Part shown: positions 9,729 to 19,773 of the stretch, piece by piece
How the letters are laid out: every line of letters begins with the position of its first letter
How positions within the stretch are numbered: position 1 is the first letter of the stretch
Source of the DNA: Bacteroides zoogleoformans
GTDB taxonomy: Bacteria; Bacteroidota; Bacteroidia; Bacteroidales; Bacteroidaceae
Assembly (NCBI RefSeq): GCF_002998435.1
Contig: NZ_CP027231.1
Location: 1,343,001-1,407,000, forward strand
Direction: 5' to 3'
DNA: 64,000 bases
The notes under the pieces: generated by a model
Databases searched by the model: none
The model's input: the letters and a program-made list of their open reading frames with translations, nothing else
Told to the model about the DNA's origin: nothing
Translations under genes and position numbers: made by a program

Positions 9729-9759
9729 CTTTTGAATTATTTAATTATGATTTTCAGTG

Positions 9760-9787
9760 CAAATATAAAAACAATTTCGTACTTTTG
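9760..9787. promoter_or_regulatory. Divergent mscL / gapA promoter boxes
   Basis: Two consensus -7 boxes face away from each other in the 141-bp spacer: TATATTTG on the minus strand (9767-9760) for mscL and TACTTTTG on the plus strand (9780-9787) for gapA. Neither has a convincing -33 box at 19-21 nt, so only the -7 parts are claimed. Confidence 0.4.
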
Positions 9788-9863
9788 CACCGCAAATCTA
9801 AAAAAAGCATTTTCAATTCGAGATATATTTGAATAAATATTATAAGAACCTTTAAAAGTTTAA

Positions 9864-10880
<1,017 letters not shown>

Positions 10881-10900
10881 TATACAGTTAGAAAATAATA

Positions 10901-10939
10901 AAAAATAGGCGACTTCTGTAAAAGTCGCCTATTTTTTTT
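10901..10939 (+). terminator. gapA terminator
   Basis: A 15-bp stem (10901-10915 with 10922-10936), a 6-nt loop and a run of T's. It is a textbook rho-independent terminator 20 nt after the gapA stop. Confidence 0.85.
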
Positions 10940-10981
10940 GCAAATTTGCGAGCAGTTCACTTGTATGTCCGTCCGGGCTAC

Positions 10982-13078
10982 ATGAAAAAGATTATACTAA
11001 CTTTAATAGCGCTTTGCTGTATGAACAACATATCGTCTCAAAACCCTTTTTTTGAAACATACTCCACATTACACGGAGTTGTTCCTTTTGACAAGATTAA
11101 GACGGAAGACTACGAACCTGCGATACAGGAAGGCATTCGCAGGCAAAATGCAGAAATAGAATCCATTATCACAAATCCCGAAAGTCCGACTTTTGCCAAC
11201 ACCATAGCGGCTTACGAGAAATCGGGCGAAATGCTTCAACGTGTCAGTTCCGTATTCAGCAATCTGCTTGGCGCAGAGACCAATGACGAACTGCAAGAAC
11301 TTGCCAAGACAATCATGCCGCTGATGAGCGAGCATGCCAACAACATCAGCTTGAACGCACGGTTATTTGCGCGCATCAAGACCGTTCATGAGCAACAAGA
11401 CAAAGAAAACTTGAATCCTGAACAGCAGAAACTGCTGGAAGAAATTTACAACGGCTTTGTGCGCAACGGCTCAAACCTGAAAGGGGAAGCCAAAGAGAAA
11501 TACCGTGCCTTGTCCAAAGAACTCAGCCTGCTGACATTGCGGTTCAGTGAGAACAACCTGAAAGAAACGAATGCCTACCGACTTGTCATTACCGACCAAT
11601 CACAGTTGGCCGGACTGCCCGGAAGCGCAATAGAAGCAGCGAAAGAAACTGCGAAAGAAAAATCTGTCGATGGTTGGGCATTTACTCTACAGGCTCCAAG
11701 CTACGGTCCTTTCATGATGTATGCTGACAACCGGGAATTACGTCGCGAGCTTTATATGGCATATAATACAAAATGCACTCACGACAATGCTTTCAATAAT
11801 CTGGAAATAGTGAAGAAACTGGCCAATGTCCGTATGGAGATTGCCCGTCTGTTGGGTTTCGATAATTTTGCGGAATACAATCTGCAAGAGCGCATGGCAC
11901 AAAACAGCGATGCTGTGTACAAACTGCTTAATCAATTGCTGGATGCATATACACCCACAGCCCAACAAGAACATGCAGAGGTGCAGGCACTGGCACGCCA
12001 AGAACAAGGAAAAGATTTTACGCTGATGCCGTGGGACTGGGCCTACTATTCTCATAAGCTGAAAGACCGGAAATTCAATATCGACGATGAAATGCTCCGT
12101 CCCTACTTCGAACTGAGCAAGGTTAAGGAGGGCGTATTCGGTTTGGCCACTCGCTTGTATGGCATCACTTTCAAGAAGACTCCGGACATTCCCGTCTATC
12201 ACAAAGATGTGGACGCTTACGAAGTATTCGACAAGAACGGCAAATTTCTTGCCGTATTCTATACGGACTTCCACCCCAGAGCAGGAAAGCGTTCGGGCGC
12301 ATGGATGACAAGCTATAAGGGACAACGGATAGATAAAAACAGCGGGGAGAACAGCCGCCCGCACGTATCCGTGGTGATGAACTTCACCAAACCGACACCA
12401 GATAAACCGGCTCTGCTCACTTTCGATGAAGTAGAAACATTCTTGCACGAGTTCGGACACAGCCTGCATGGGATGTTTGCCAATTCCACCTATGAAAGTT
12501 TAAGCGGAACCAACGTTTATTGGGATTTTGTGGAACTTCCTTCGCAAATCATGGAAAACTACGCCGTCGAGAAAGATTTTCTGCACACCTTTGCCCGACA
12601 CTATCAAACAGGAGAATTGATGCCCGACGAATTGATACAGCGCATTACAGACTCTGCGAACTTCAACGCCGCCTATGCCTGCTTGAGACAAGTCAGCTTC
12701 GGATTGCTTGACATGGCGTGGTACACACGCAACACTCCGTTTGAGGGTGATGTGAAAACATATGAAAAGAAGGCTTGGGAAAAGGCACAAATTCTTCCTA
12801 CAGTTGAAGAAGCTTGCATGAGTGCACAATTCTCCCACATCTTTGCCGGAGGATACTCTGCGGGATATTATAGCTACAAATGGGCGGAGGTATTGGATGC
12901 CGATGCATTCTCTTTATTCAAGCAAAAAGGCATCTTCAGTCAAGAGGTGGCCGACTCTTTCCGTGAGAACATTCTGTCAAAAGGAGGCACAGAACATCCG
13001 ATGACGCTCTATAAGCGGTTCCGCGGACAAGAACCTACAATCGACGCATTATTAATAAGAAACGGTATAAAAAAATGA
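10982..13078 (+). CDS. M3 family zinc metallopeptidase (peptidyl-dipeptidase Dcp type), secreted
   Basis: A 698-residue M3-fold peptidase. HEFGH at residues 489-493 supplies two zinc ligands and the catalytic Glu; the third ligand is expected in the following helix (ELPSQIMEN region). I start at the ATG at 10982, because it gives a clean signal peptide (MKKIILTLIALCCMNNISSQ). An earlier in-frame ATG at 10946 would place twelve codons right at the gapA terminator. Dcp enzymes remove dipeptides from the C-terminus of short peptides; here the export signal suggests a periplasmic site. The stop overlaps the start of the next gene by four bases. Confidence 0.9.
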   Translation: MKKIILTLIALCCMNNISSQNPFFETYSTLHGVVPFDKIKTEDYEPAIQEGIRRQNAEIESIITNPESPTFANTIAAYEKSGEMLQRVSSVFSNLLGAETNDELQELAKTIMPLMSEHANNISLNARLFARIKTVHEQQDKENLNPEQQKLLEEIYNGFVRNGSNLKGEAKEKYRALSKELSLLTLRFSENNLKETNAYRLVITDQSQLAGLPGSAIEAAKETAKEKSVDGWAFTLQAPSYGPFMMYADNRELRRELYMAYNTKCTHDNAFNNLEIVKKLANVRMEIARLLGFDNFAEYNLQERMAQNSDAVYKLLNQLLDAYTPTAQQEHAEVQALARQEQGKDFTLMPWDWAYYSHKLKDRKFNIDDEMLRPYFELSKVKEGVFGLATRLYGITFKKTPDIPVYHKDVDAYEVFDKNGKFLAVFYTDFHPRAGKRSGAWMTSYKGQRIDKNSGENSRPHVSVVMNFTKPTPDKPALLTFDEVETFLHEFGHSLHGMFANSTYESLSGTNVYWDFVELPSQIMENYAVEKDFLHTFARHYQTGELMPDELIQRITDSANFNAAYACLRQVSFGLLDMAWYTRNTPFEGDVKTYEKKAWEKAQILPTVEEACMSAQFSHIFAGGYSAGYYSYKWAEVLDADAFSLFKQKGIFSQEVADSFRENILSKGGTEHPMTLYKRFRGQEPTIDALLIRNGIKK

Positions 13079-13590
13079 AAAGCATCATAAGAGATATTGG
13101 CTGCTTGTTGCTCTTGCTCTCTCTGCTTCCCGTACTGAGCGGATGCAACAATGAGGATGACATCATAGGAATTTTTACGGGAAAAACATGGAAGCTCAGC
13201 CGTCTGACGAACAAAGACAGCAGTGCACAGTTTTATCCTGGCTTGTGGCAAGACGAGAAAGCTGCCGAAAACAGCAAAGAAGCATTGAAAGCCGATGATA
13301 GCTTCACTTTGGTTTTTGAAGGCTCTAAATTGAATGGCGAACTGATGGGAGCAAGAATCAGCGGTCAAGGCATCCGTGCGAGTTTCAACGGAAGCTGGAG
13401 TGCCAACGGCAAGTCGCAATCGTTGACACTCTATCCGGAAATCAAGGGCTCGGAAAGTGATGCCTTGGGCAAGGCGTTCATTAACGGACTGAAAGCTATC
13501 TACAAATACGAAGGAGATGCAAACTCCCTGACTCTCTTCTTTAAAGATGGAAACGTCACACGAATCATGGGATTCTCCCGCAAACGATAA
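13075..13590 (+). CDS. Putative lipoprotein, DUF4847-like
   Basis: A 171-residue protein with a signal peptide ending in a lipobox (LSGC, Cys24), so the mature protein is lipid-anchored. The rest is a small beta-rich domain with WKLSRLTNKD after the anchor and a late IYKYEGDANSLTLFF strand pair, resembling the small META/DUF4847-type lipoproteins of Bacteroides. No catalytic residues can be named. It overlaps the M3 peptidase stop by four bases (ATGA), so the two are co-translated, and it precedes the dCMP deaminase gene by 12 nt. The function is unknown. Confidence 0.7.
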   Translation: MKSIIRDIGCLLLLLSLLPVLSGCNNEDDIIGIFTGKTWKLSRLTNKDSSAQFYPGLWQDEKAAENSKEALKADDSFTLVFEGSKLNGELMGARISGQGIRASFNGSWSANGKSQSLTLYPEIKGSESDALGKAFINGLKAIYKYEGDANSLTLFFKDGNVTRIMGFSRKR

Positions 13591-13602
13591 ACCCCAAAAG
13601 TC

Positions 13603-14040
13603 ATGGACGATTCTACAAAAGACAAACAAGAAGCATTGGACAAGCGTTATATACGCATGGCAAGCATCTGGGCGGAAAACTCATACTGCAAGCGACGCCA
13701 AGTGGGGGCACTGATTGTAAAAGATAAAATGATTATCTCCGATGGTTACAACGGCACCCCTTCCGGCTTCGAGAATATATGTGAAGATGAGAACAATGTC
13801 ACCAAACCTTATGTGCTCCATGCCGAAGCCAATGCCATCACGAAGATAGCGCGCTCAAACAACAGCAGCGACGGCGCTACCATGTATGTCACCGCCTCGC
13901 CCTGCATAGAATGTTCCAAACTAATCATTCAGGCAGGCATCAAACGGGTGGTCTATTCCGAGAAATACCGTCTGGAAGACGGAATAGAACTTCTGAAGCG
14001 GGCCGGAATTGAAGTGATATTTATCGGAAACGAATCATGA
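13603..14040 (+). CDS. dCMP deaminase family protein
   Basis: A 145-residue member of the zinc cytidine/deoxycytidylate deaminase fold. Zinc ligands are His73 (in VLHAEAN, with catalytic Glu75) and Cys101/Cys104 in SPCIEC. GTPSGFENICED in the N-terminal half is typical of deoxycytidylate deaminases, which make dUMP for thymidylate synthesis. It is third in the M3 peptidase/lipoprotein/deaminase run, 12 nt after the lipoprotein. The grouping looks positional rather than functional. A nucleoside rather than nucleotide substrate cannot be excluded. Confidence 0.9.
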   Translation: MDDSTKDKQEALDKRYIRMASIWAENSYCKRRQVGALIVKDKMIISDGYNGTPSGFENICEDENNVTKPYVLHAEANAITKIARSNNSSDGATMYVTASPCIECSKLIIQAGIKRVVYSEKYRLEDGIELLKRAGIEVIFIGNES

Positions 14041-14133
14041 ACAATGATTGCTGATTAGCGGCTAGCAGAGCAGACTGACTGTGAATTTCAAAAAGAAAGT
14101 CGTATATTATATAAAAAATAAAGAAATAAACAC

Positions 14134-15873
14134 ATGAGTACAAAAAGCACTTCCCGCTTTACGCCGCTTATCATAGCAATCAGCGTAGTGGTAGGAATTC
14201 TTATCGGAACGTTTTATGCAAGACATTTTGCCGGTAATAAACTGGGCATCATAAACAGCTCGTCCAACAAGCTTAACGCTCTGCTACGTGTCATCGACGA
14301 CCAATATGTCGATACCGTCAACATGACCGACTTGGTAGAAAAAGCCATGCCGCAGATATTGGCGGAACTTGATCCCCATTCCACCTACATCCCGGCGCAA
14401 AAGCTGGAAGAAGTCAATTCCGAACTCGAAGGCAGCTTCAGCGGCATTGGCATTCAGTTCACGATTCAAGAAGACACGATACACGTGAACAGTGTCATTC
14501 CGGGTGGTCCTTCCGAAAAAGTGGGCTTGATGGCCGGCGACCGGATTGTGATGGTCAACGACAGCCTCTTTGTGGGTAAAGGGCTGAACAATGAAAAAGC
14601 GATGCGTACACTGAAAGGGCCGAAAGGCAGTCTGGTAAAGCTGGGCGTAAAACGTGTCACAGATAAGGAGCTGCTCTCTTTCACCATCACCCGCGGCGAC
14701 ATTCCTCAAAACACCATCGATGCCGCCTATATGATAGACAAAGACTTTGGTTACATACAAATCAGCAAGTTCGGACGCACCACACATGTAGAACTGCTGA
14801 ATGCCATCGCACAGCTGAGTCATGAGAAATGTAAAGGGCTGATCATTGATTTACGCGATAACACCGGAGGTTATATGGAGGCCGCTACACGCATGGTCAA
14901 CGAGTTTCTTCCGGAAGGGAAGCTGATTGTATATACCAATGGCCGCAAATATCCTCGTATGGAAGAATATGCCAACGGCACCGGCAGTTGCCAGAAGATG
15001 CCGTTGGTAGTGCTGGTGAACGAAGGCTCGGCCTCTTCCAGTGAAATCTTTGCAGGAGCCATTCAGGACAACGACCGCGGCACCATTGTAGGACGCCGTT
15101 CTTTCGGAAAAGGACTAGTGCAACAGCCTATCGACTTCAGCGACGGATCAGCCATCCGACTGACCATTGCTCGTTACTACACTCCTTCGGGGCGCTGCAT
15201 ACAACGTCCGTACGAGAATGGAAAAGACAGCAAGTACGAGATGGACTGGATTACCCGTTACGAGCATGGTGAATTTTTCTCAAAAGATAGCATCAAAATG
15301 GACGAGAGTCTGCGCTACTCCACCGGCTTGGGAAGAGTGGTATATGGTGGTGGCGGCATCATGCCGGACATCTTTGTACCACAAGATACCACCGGTGTAT
15401 CTTCTTACATGATAGAGGTCAGCAACAAAGGATTGATTCTGCAATTCAGTTTCCAATATACAGATCGTAACCGCTCTAAGTTAAACGAATATGATAACGA
15501 GACAAGCCTGTTGAGGTATCTGCGACAACAAGGCATTATAGAACAGTTTATACACTTTGCCGACTCCAAAGGCATAAAGAGGCGCAATCTCCTTATCAAT
15601 AAATCATATAAATTGCTGGAAAGAAGCTTGTACGGCAACATTATTTATAACATTCTGGGTCGAGAGCCCTACATACGTTATATCAACCAAGGTGACCCCA
15701 CCGTAAAAAAGGCATTGGAAATTTTAGAAAACAGCGAAGCCTTTCCCAAGGCTCCGGAAAAGGCAGCAATCATGGAGAACAAGAAGGATGATGGAAAGGA
15801 AAAAAGAACTGCGCAAGTTGGTGGCTTCATTAAAATCGCAACACCAAGCTTTGTCTACGCATCAATCTGTTGA
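14134..15873 (+). CDS. S41 family C-terminal processing protease
   Basis: A 579-residue tail-specific protease. An N-terminal membrane anchor (about 11-31) is followed by a PDZ domain (about 95-180) and the S41 core. The serine cluster GSASSSE at 298-304 contains the nucleophile, and the general base Lys326 is in SFGKG. It acts in the periplasm on C-termini of envelope proteins. The C-terminal extension of about 180 residues is of the kind seen in Bacteroidetes homologues. The last 28 codons overlap the 5-formyl-THF cyclo-ligase gene in another frame; the overlapping tail ends FVYASIC and shows no obvious domain. Confidence 0.9.
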   Translation: MSTKSTSRFTPLIIAISVVVGILIGTFYARHFAGNKLGIINSSSNKLNALLRVIDDQYVDTVNMTDLVEKAMPQILAELDPHSTYIPAQKLEEVNSELEGSFSGIGIQFTIQEDTIHVNSVIPGGPSEKVGLMAGDRIVMVNDSLFVGKGLNNEKAMRTLKGPKGSLVKLGVKRVTDKELLSFTITRGDIPQNTIDAAYMIDKDFGYIQISKFGRTTHVELLNAIAQLSHEKCKGLIIDLRDNTGGYMEAATRMVNEFLPEGKLIVYTNGRKYPRMEEYANGTGSCQKMPLVVLVNEGSASSSEIFAGAIQDNDRGTIVGRRSFGKGLVQQPIDFSDGSAIRLTIARYYTPSGRCIQRPYENGKDSKYEMDWITRYEHGEFFSKDSIKMDESLRYSTGLGRVVYGGGGIMPDIFVPQDTTGVSSYMIEVSNKGLILQFSFQYTDRNRSKLNEYDNETSLLRYLRQQGIIEQFIHFADSKGIKRRNLLINKSYKLLERSLYGNIIYNILGREPYIRYINQGDPTVKKALEILENSEAFPKAPEKAAIMENKKDDGKEKRTAQVGGFIKIATPSFVYASIC

Positions 15874-16327
15874 AATACTTGCCGCTCTCGAAGCACATCC
15901 TGCTTTCAGGGCGGCAAATACCGTATTACTCTATCATTCGCTGAAAGACGAAGTAGACACGCATGACTTTATCCGAAAATGGAGCCGTGCCAAGCGAATA
16001 TTGCTTCCAGTAGTTGTCGGCAATGATTTGGAATTACGGGTGTATAACGGCCCGGAAGGCCTTATATCCGGCGCATACGACATCAAAGAACCTACAGGAG
16101 CACCATTCTGTGACTACAACAGCATTGACCTTATTTTGGTTCCCGGTGTAGCATTCGACCGTAATGGCAATAGATTGGGACGTGGCAAAGGCTATTATGA
16201 TCGTCTTCTCCCCAACATTCCTTCAGCCTATAAGGCGGGGATTTGTTTTCCCTATCAACTCGTAGAAGAAGTTCCTTCCGAACCATTCGATGTCCGTATG
16301 GATGAAGTCATTACATTGCAAGGTTAA
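15788..16327 (+). CDS. 5-formyltetrahydrofolate cyclo-ligase
   Basis: A 179-residue cytosolic enzyme that converts 5-formyl-THF to 5,10-methenyl-THF with ATP. The N-terminal basic helix (ERKKELRKLV) and the motif VPGVAFDRNGNRLGRGKGYYDRLL near residue 115-140 define the family, and length is normal. The start is ATG 15788, or the adjacent 15791; both lie inside the S41 gene, giving an 86-nt overlap in a different frame. No later start would leave the N-terminal helix intact, so the overlap seems real. It is presumably translated from the S41 transcript. Confidence 0.9.
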   Translation: MMERKKELRKLVASLKSQHQALSTHQSVEILAALEAHPAFRAANTVLLYHSLKDEVDTHDFIRKWSRAKRILLPVVVGNDLELRVYNGPEGLISGAYDIKEPTGAPFCDYNSIDLILVPGVAFDRNGNRLGRGKGYYDRLLPNIPSAYKAGICFPYQLVEEVPSEPFDVRMDEVITLQG

Positions 16328-16389
16328 AAAGAACAGCGCGTAAGGAACATTAAGGGAAATCAGCAACGTTCAACGCCGAGTTTATTTTC

Positions 16390-16680
16390 TCATCGGAATA
16401 TGATATTGGTAATGACTTGCGCCCCTACATAACAATTCAGGTTGCGCACCAGCAACTCACGCCCCATCATCAACTCCTGACGGAGGGCTGCCGACATGAT
16501 GTGCACATAAAGCACTTGATTCTTGATGTAAATTTCCCGGGTATAAGAAGCTATTACAGAGCCTAACACCTCCGGCCAAGCATTAATAAGCCGATGCTCA
16601 TTCAACGGCGTCTCCAGACTTTCTTGTCGTAGAAAGTTTCGGATAAGCATTCCTATCTGTTCGGCATTGTTACGCTTCAT
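16390..16680 (-). CDS. DUF721 (DciA-like) protein
   Basis: A 96-residue small protein starting MKRNNAEQIGMLIRNFL, with the DUF721 pattern: an N-terminal helix, NAWPEVLG around residue 30-37, then a KH-like fold with YIKNQVLYVHIMSAALRQEL. In other bacteria DUF721 proteins such as DciA help load the replicative helicase. Its location next to recF supports a DNA replication or repair role, but that is inference. I start at 16680 because an upstream ATG (16725) would add residues that only read through the end of recF. It overlaps recF by 11 bases, so the two form one transcript. Confidence 0.82.
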   Translation of the reverse strand: MKRNNAEQIGMLIRNFLRQESLETPLNEHRLINAWPEVLGSVIASYTREIYIKNQVLYVHIMSAALRQELMMGRELLVRNLNCYVGAQVITNIIFR

Positions 16681-17791
16681 CTTTATCTCTTCTCTCCATT
16701 TCGAAAATAGTCCCTTGTTCCACAATAAACATCATATAATCACTACCGACCTTTTGCAGAATGCGGTCCAAATGTTCACGATTGGTGTCTGTAATAAAGA
16801 TTTGACCGAAGCGGTCACCGGCAACCAACTTAATGATTTGCTCCATACGCGATGCATCTAATTTATCAAAAATATCATCCAGCAGCAACAAAGGCACGCT
16901 TGCAGCGGTGCGCTTCAAGAAGTCGAACTGTGCCAGTTTCAGGGCAATCAGATAAGTCTTGTTCTGCCCTTGCGAACCTTCCCGCTTTATCGGGAAATCT
17001 CCCAAAAGCATATTCAACTCATCCTTATGCACACCGCGCAAAGAATGCCCCACGACTTGGTCGCGTGCACGACTCTCTTTTAATACCTGCAACAAAGAGG
17101 CATCACGGGCATGCGAATCGTAAGTCAGCTTCACCTCCTCCTTGTCTTGAGAAATGAACGAATGAAACGATTGAAAGATAGGAATGAACTCGCGAATAAA
17201 AGCCTCCCGTTTCCGGAAAACTACTTCACCGGCTTGCGCCATCATCTCTTCCCACACGAGAAACAACTCCTCCTCCACCGGCCGCTCACTTTTCAACAGC
17301 GTGTTTCGCTGTACCAACGCCTTGTTGTAATGAATCAATGCCTCAAGATATTCCCTATCGTACTGCGAAATAACCACATCCATGAAACGACGACGTTCCT
17401 CACTGCCGCCTCCTATCAGCTCTGCATCGGCCGGAGATACCATCACCAACGGCAAAAAACCAATATGATCCGACAAGCGGCTATACTCTTTCTTGTTTCG
17501 CTTAAACTGCTTTTTCCGGTTGCGCTTCATGCCGCAATAAATCTCCTCCGGTGTATCGTCGTCCGCTTCATAAAATCCTTGAATGACGAAAAAGTCCGCA
17601 TCATGACGAATGTTCTGAGAATCGACGGGATTGCCGGCACTTTTGCAAAACGACAGGAAATAGATGGCATCGAGCAAATTGGTTTTCCCCATACCATTCT
17701 GTCCGAAAAAGCAGTTCAATTTAGGAGAAAAGGCCAACTCCGCCTCCTCCAGATTTTTATAATTAAGTATCGATATTCGTTTCAGTATCAT
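16670..17791 (-). CDS. recF: DNA replication and repair protein RecF
   Basis: A 373-residue SMC-like ATPase. The Walker A GQNGMGKTN is at 30-38, the ABC signature region lies around GSQGQNKTYLIALKLAQ, and the Walker B/D-loop is LLLLDDIFDKLD. With RecO and RecR it loads RecA at single-strand gaps. It is a lone upstream gene with DUF721 overlapping its 3' end. Here it is away from dnaA and gyrB, which is usual in Bacteroidetes. Length is normal. Confidence 0.96.
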   Translation of the reverse strand: MILKRISILNYKNLEEAELAFSPKLNCFFGQNGMGKTNLLDAIYFLSFCKSAGNPVDSQNIRHDADFFVIQGFYEADDDTPEEIYCGMKRNRKKQFKRNKKEYSRLSDHIGFLPLVMVSPADAELIGGGSEERRRFMDVVISQYDREYLEALIHYNKALVQRNTLLKSERPVEEELFLVWEEMMAQAGEVVFRKREAFIREFIPIFQSFHSFISQDKEEVKLTYDSHARDASLLQVLKESRARDQVVGHSLRGVHKDELNMLLGDFPIKREGSQGQNKTYLIALKLAQFDFLKRTAASVPLLLLDDIFDKLDASRMEQIIKLVAGDRFGQIFITDTNREHLDRILQKVGSDYMMFIVEQGTIFEMERRDKDEA

Positions 17792-17958
17792 AGGCTGATG
17801 ATGAATTCAATCGCAAAGATAGCGTAAACCCGAAGCTGTACCAAATAAGCATGTTTATTTTTCAGCAGAATTTTGAATGAAACCCTTACTCTACCTATAA
17901 AAAAGCAAAACTTTCTTATAGGTTTTTGAGATGCATACTAAAAAAGATGCCGCTAAAT

Positions 17959-17989
17959 TTCGTTGATAGATATAAAAAACTTACTTTTG
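17959..17989 (+). promoter_or_regulatory. Promoter of the TPR gene
   Basis: TACTTTTG at 17982-17989 is a perfect -7 box. A weak -33 (TTTC/TTCG) lies 19-20 nt upstream. The ATG is at 18038. Confidence 0.45.
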
Positions 17990-18037
17990 CAGGTCGAAAT
18001 AACTCTTTTCAGAATAATAACAAAAAAAATACATAAA

Positions 18038-18721
18038 ATGACAGAACTGAAAAAAACGAATGACGCCTTGAACGTGGAAGACGCACTGACACAATCGGAG
18101 GCTTTTTTCATTAAGAACAAGAAAGCAATCATCGGTGCTATAGCAGCAGTTATCATCATCGTCGCCGGTGTAGTGATGTATAAAAACCTTTATGCGGCTC
18201 CCCGTGAAGAAAAAGCACAGGCTGCCCTGTTCAAAGGACAAGAATATTTCGAGGCAGACGCTTATGCACAAGCATTGAACGGCGACAGCATCGGCTATGC
18301 TGGTTTTATTAAAATAGCCGACCAATACAGCGGAACCAAAGCCGCCAACCTTTCAAAAGCCTATATGGGTATCTGCTATGCGCAACTCGGCAAATACGAT
18401 GAAGCTGTAAAAGCGTTGGATAGCTTCGACGGAAACGACCAGATGGTAGCTCCTGCCATGATAGCCGCCATGGGAAATTGCTATGCACAGCTTGGTCAAA
18501 TGGACAAAGCAGCCGACATACTGCTGAAAGCGGCCGATAAAGCAGACAACAACTCACTCAGCCCCATCTATCTGTTGCAAGCCGGAGAAATACTTATGAA
18601 ACAAGGCAAATATGACGATGCCATCAAAACTTACACTACTATTAAAGATAAATACTTCCGCTCCTATCAGGCCATGGACATCGACAGATATATCGAGCAA
18701 GCCAAATTGATGAAGAAGTAA
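18038..18721 (+). CDS. Membrane-anchored tetratricopeptide repeat protein
   Basis: A 227-residue protein. A charged N-terminus is followed by one membrane helix (about 27-48, IIGAIAAVIIIVAGVVMY) and then TPR-type helical pairs: YAQLGKYDEAVKALDSF, CYAQLGQMDKAADILLKAA, and LMKQGKYDDAIKTYTTI. The start at 18038 is preferred over one 25 codons upstream because the extra part lies over the promoter. The topology (short cytoplasmic N-terminus, periplasmic TPRs) resembles YfgM-like proteins, which assist envelope protein folding; this is only an analogy. It is followed by a stable hairpin and ribH. Confidence 0.85.
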   Translation: MTELKKTNDALNVEDALTQSEAFFIKNKKAIIGAIAAVIIIVAGVVMYKNLYAAPREEKAQAALFKGQEYFEADAYAQALNGDSIGYAGFIKIADQYSGTKAANLSKAYMGICYAQLGKYDEAVKALDSFDGNDQMVAPAMIAAMGNCYAQLGQMDKAADILLKAADKADNNSLSPIYLLQAGEILMKQGKYDDAIKTYTTIKDKYFRSYQAMDIDRYIEQAKLMKK

Positions 18722-18752
18722 AACGTTTCTCAGTTGACAGGATATTTCAGAG

Positions 18753-18810
18753 CATGGATTACATGAAAAGCACGGAAAGAATAACCACCGTGAAGTTCAT
18801 GTAATCCATG
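18753..18810. terminator. Long hairpin between the TPR gene and ribH
   Basis: A perfect 15-bp outer stem (18753-18767 with 18796-18810) encloses an inner 5-bp stem (18771-18775 with 18788-18792). A T/C-rich tract follows. It is probably the TPR-gene terminator, and it ends 63 nt before the ribH start. Confidence 0.6.
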
Positions 18811-18873
18811 TCTCTTTTCCCTCTTTCAGCTCACACTTCATTTCCCGATTCCAATTATAAATCCAGAAAAACT

Positions 18874-19368
18874 ATGGCAACAGCTTTTCACAACCTTTCA
18901 GACTACGACTTCAACTCCGTGCCTAATGCGGAAAATATGAAATTTGGCATCGTTGTATCCGAATGGAACTATAACATTACAGGAGCCCTTCTAAAAGGAG
19001 CAATAGACACTCTTAAGAAACATGGCGCAAAAGATGAAAATATCTTGGTAAAGATGGTACCCGGTAGCTTCGAACTGATATTCGGAGCCAATCAATTTAT
19101 CGAATATTGCGACGTAGACGCCGTAATCGCACTTGGCTGTGTAGTCAGAGGAGATACTCCACATTTCGACTATGTCTGTATGGGCACCACCCAAGGTATT
19201 GCCCAACTAAATGCAACCTACGATACACCAGTGATTTACGGATTAATCACCACTAATACTATGGAACAAGCTGAAAACCGGGCAGGCGGGAAATTAGGAA
19301 ATAAAGGCGACGAATGTGCCATCACCGCAATAAAAATGGCAGATTATGCTTGGAGTTTTCAAAAATAG
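18874..19368 (+). CDS. ribH: 6,7-dimethyl-8-ribityllumazine synthase
   Basis: A 164-residue enzyme of riboflavin synthesis that condenses the ribityl-aminouracil with dihydroxybutanone phosphate; it usually forms pentamers or icosahedral shells. The core [42 protein letters not shown] (catalytic His within) and [17 protein letters not shown] are all conserved. The ATG at 18874 gives the usual MATAFHNLS start; an upstream ATG at 18808 lies within the hairpin and is unlikely. No other rib genes and no FMN riboswitch are seen nearby. Confidence 0.95.
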   Translation: MATAFHNLSDYDFNSVPNAENMKFGIVVSEWNYNITGALLKGAIDTLKKHGAKDENILVKMVPGSFELIFGANQFIEYCDVDAVIALGCVVRGDTPHFDYVCMGTTQGIAQLNATYDTPVIYGLITTNTMEQAENRAGGKLGNKGDECAITAIKMADYAWSFQK

Positions 19369-19379
19369 CAGTATCTTTG
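19350..19379 (+). promoter_or_regulatory. Promoter of the tRNA-Tyr/tRNA-Gly unit
   Basis: TTG at 19350-19352, exactly 19 nt, then TATCTTTG at 19372-19379. The -33 box lies inside the 3' end of ribH. tRNA-Tyr begins 50 nt after the -7 box. Confidence 0.65.
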
Positions 19380-19428
19380 CACCGCAATTGAGAAACAAAC
19401 CTACTCAATGAGAGAATTGAGAGCAAAA

Positions 19429-19511
19429 GGGCAAATACCAGAGTGGCCAAATGGGGCAGACTGTAAATCTGCTGGCTTACGCCTTCGGTGGTTCGAATCC
19501 ATCTTTGCCCA
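19429..19511 (+). tRNA. tRNA-Tyr (anticodon GTA)
   Basis: 83 nt. The acceptor stem GGGCAAA/TTTGCCC, a long class II variable arm as expected for bacterial tRNA-Tyr, anticodon GTA in ACTGTAAAT, and a T-loop GGTTCGAATCC. The CCA end is not encoded. It is identical in sequence to the copy at 62686-62768. Confidence 0.95.
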
Positions 19512-19520
19512 CAAAACAAT

Positions 19521-19593
19521 GCGGAAGTAGCTCAGTTGATAGAGCATTAGCCTTCCAAGCTGAGGGTCGCGGGTTTGAGTCCCGTCTTCCGCT
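19521..19593 (+). tRNA. tRNA-Gly (anticodon TCC)
   Basis: 73 nt. The acceptor stem GCGGAAG/CTTCCGC, D-arm GCTC...GAGC, anticodon TCC in CTTCCAA, and T-loop TTTGAGT. It is co-transcribed with tRNA-Tyr nine bases upstream. A terminator follows, and the IS-rich region begins about 150 bp further on. Confidence 0.95.
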
Positions 19594-19599
19594 CTTCTG

Positions 19600-19644
19600 A
19601 AAATCAGATAGTTATCGAAAGATTTCTATCTGATTTTTGTTTTT
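19600..19644 (+). terminator. Terminator of the tRNA unit
   Basis: A perfect 12-bp stem (19600-19611 with 19626-19637) that runs directly into a T tract interrupted by one G. It lies 7 nt after tRNA-Gly. Confidence 0.8.
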
Positions 19645-19773
19645 AAAGGGTGCTGAATTTAGCGTGGTTTAACCGGATCAGCGGAATATTAGTGGGGGGG
19701 TTACTCTTTTTTCTTACTTTTGCCTTATGGATTTACTAAGAACGCGAGTTCGGGATAAGCCATACCTTTGCAA

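Noticed and set aside
10946..10981. Earlier start for the M3 peptidase
   Set aside because: It would begin 7 nt after the gapA terminator and put 12 residues before a clean signal peptide. The ATG at 10982 is better.
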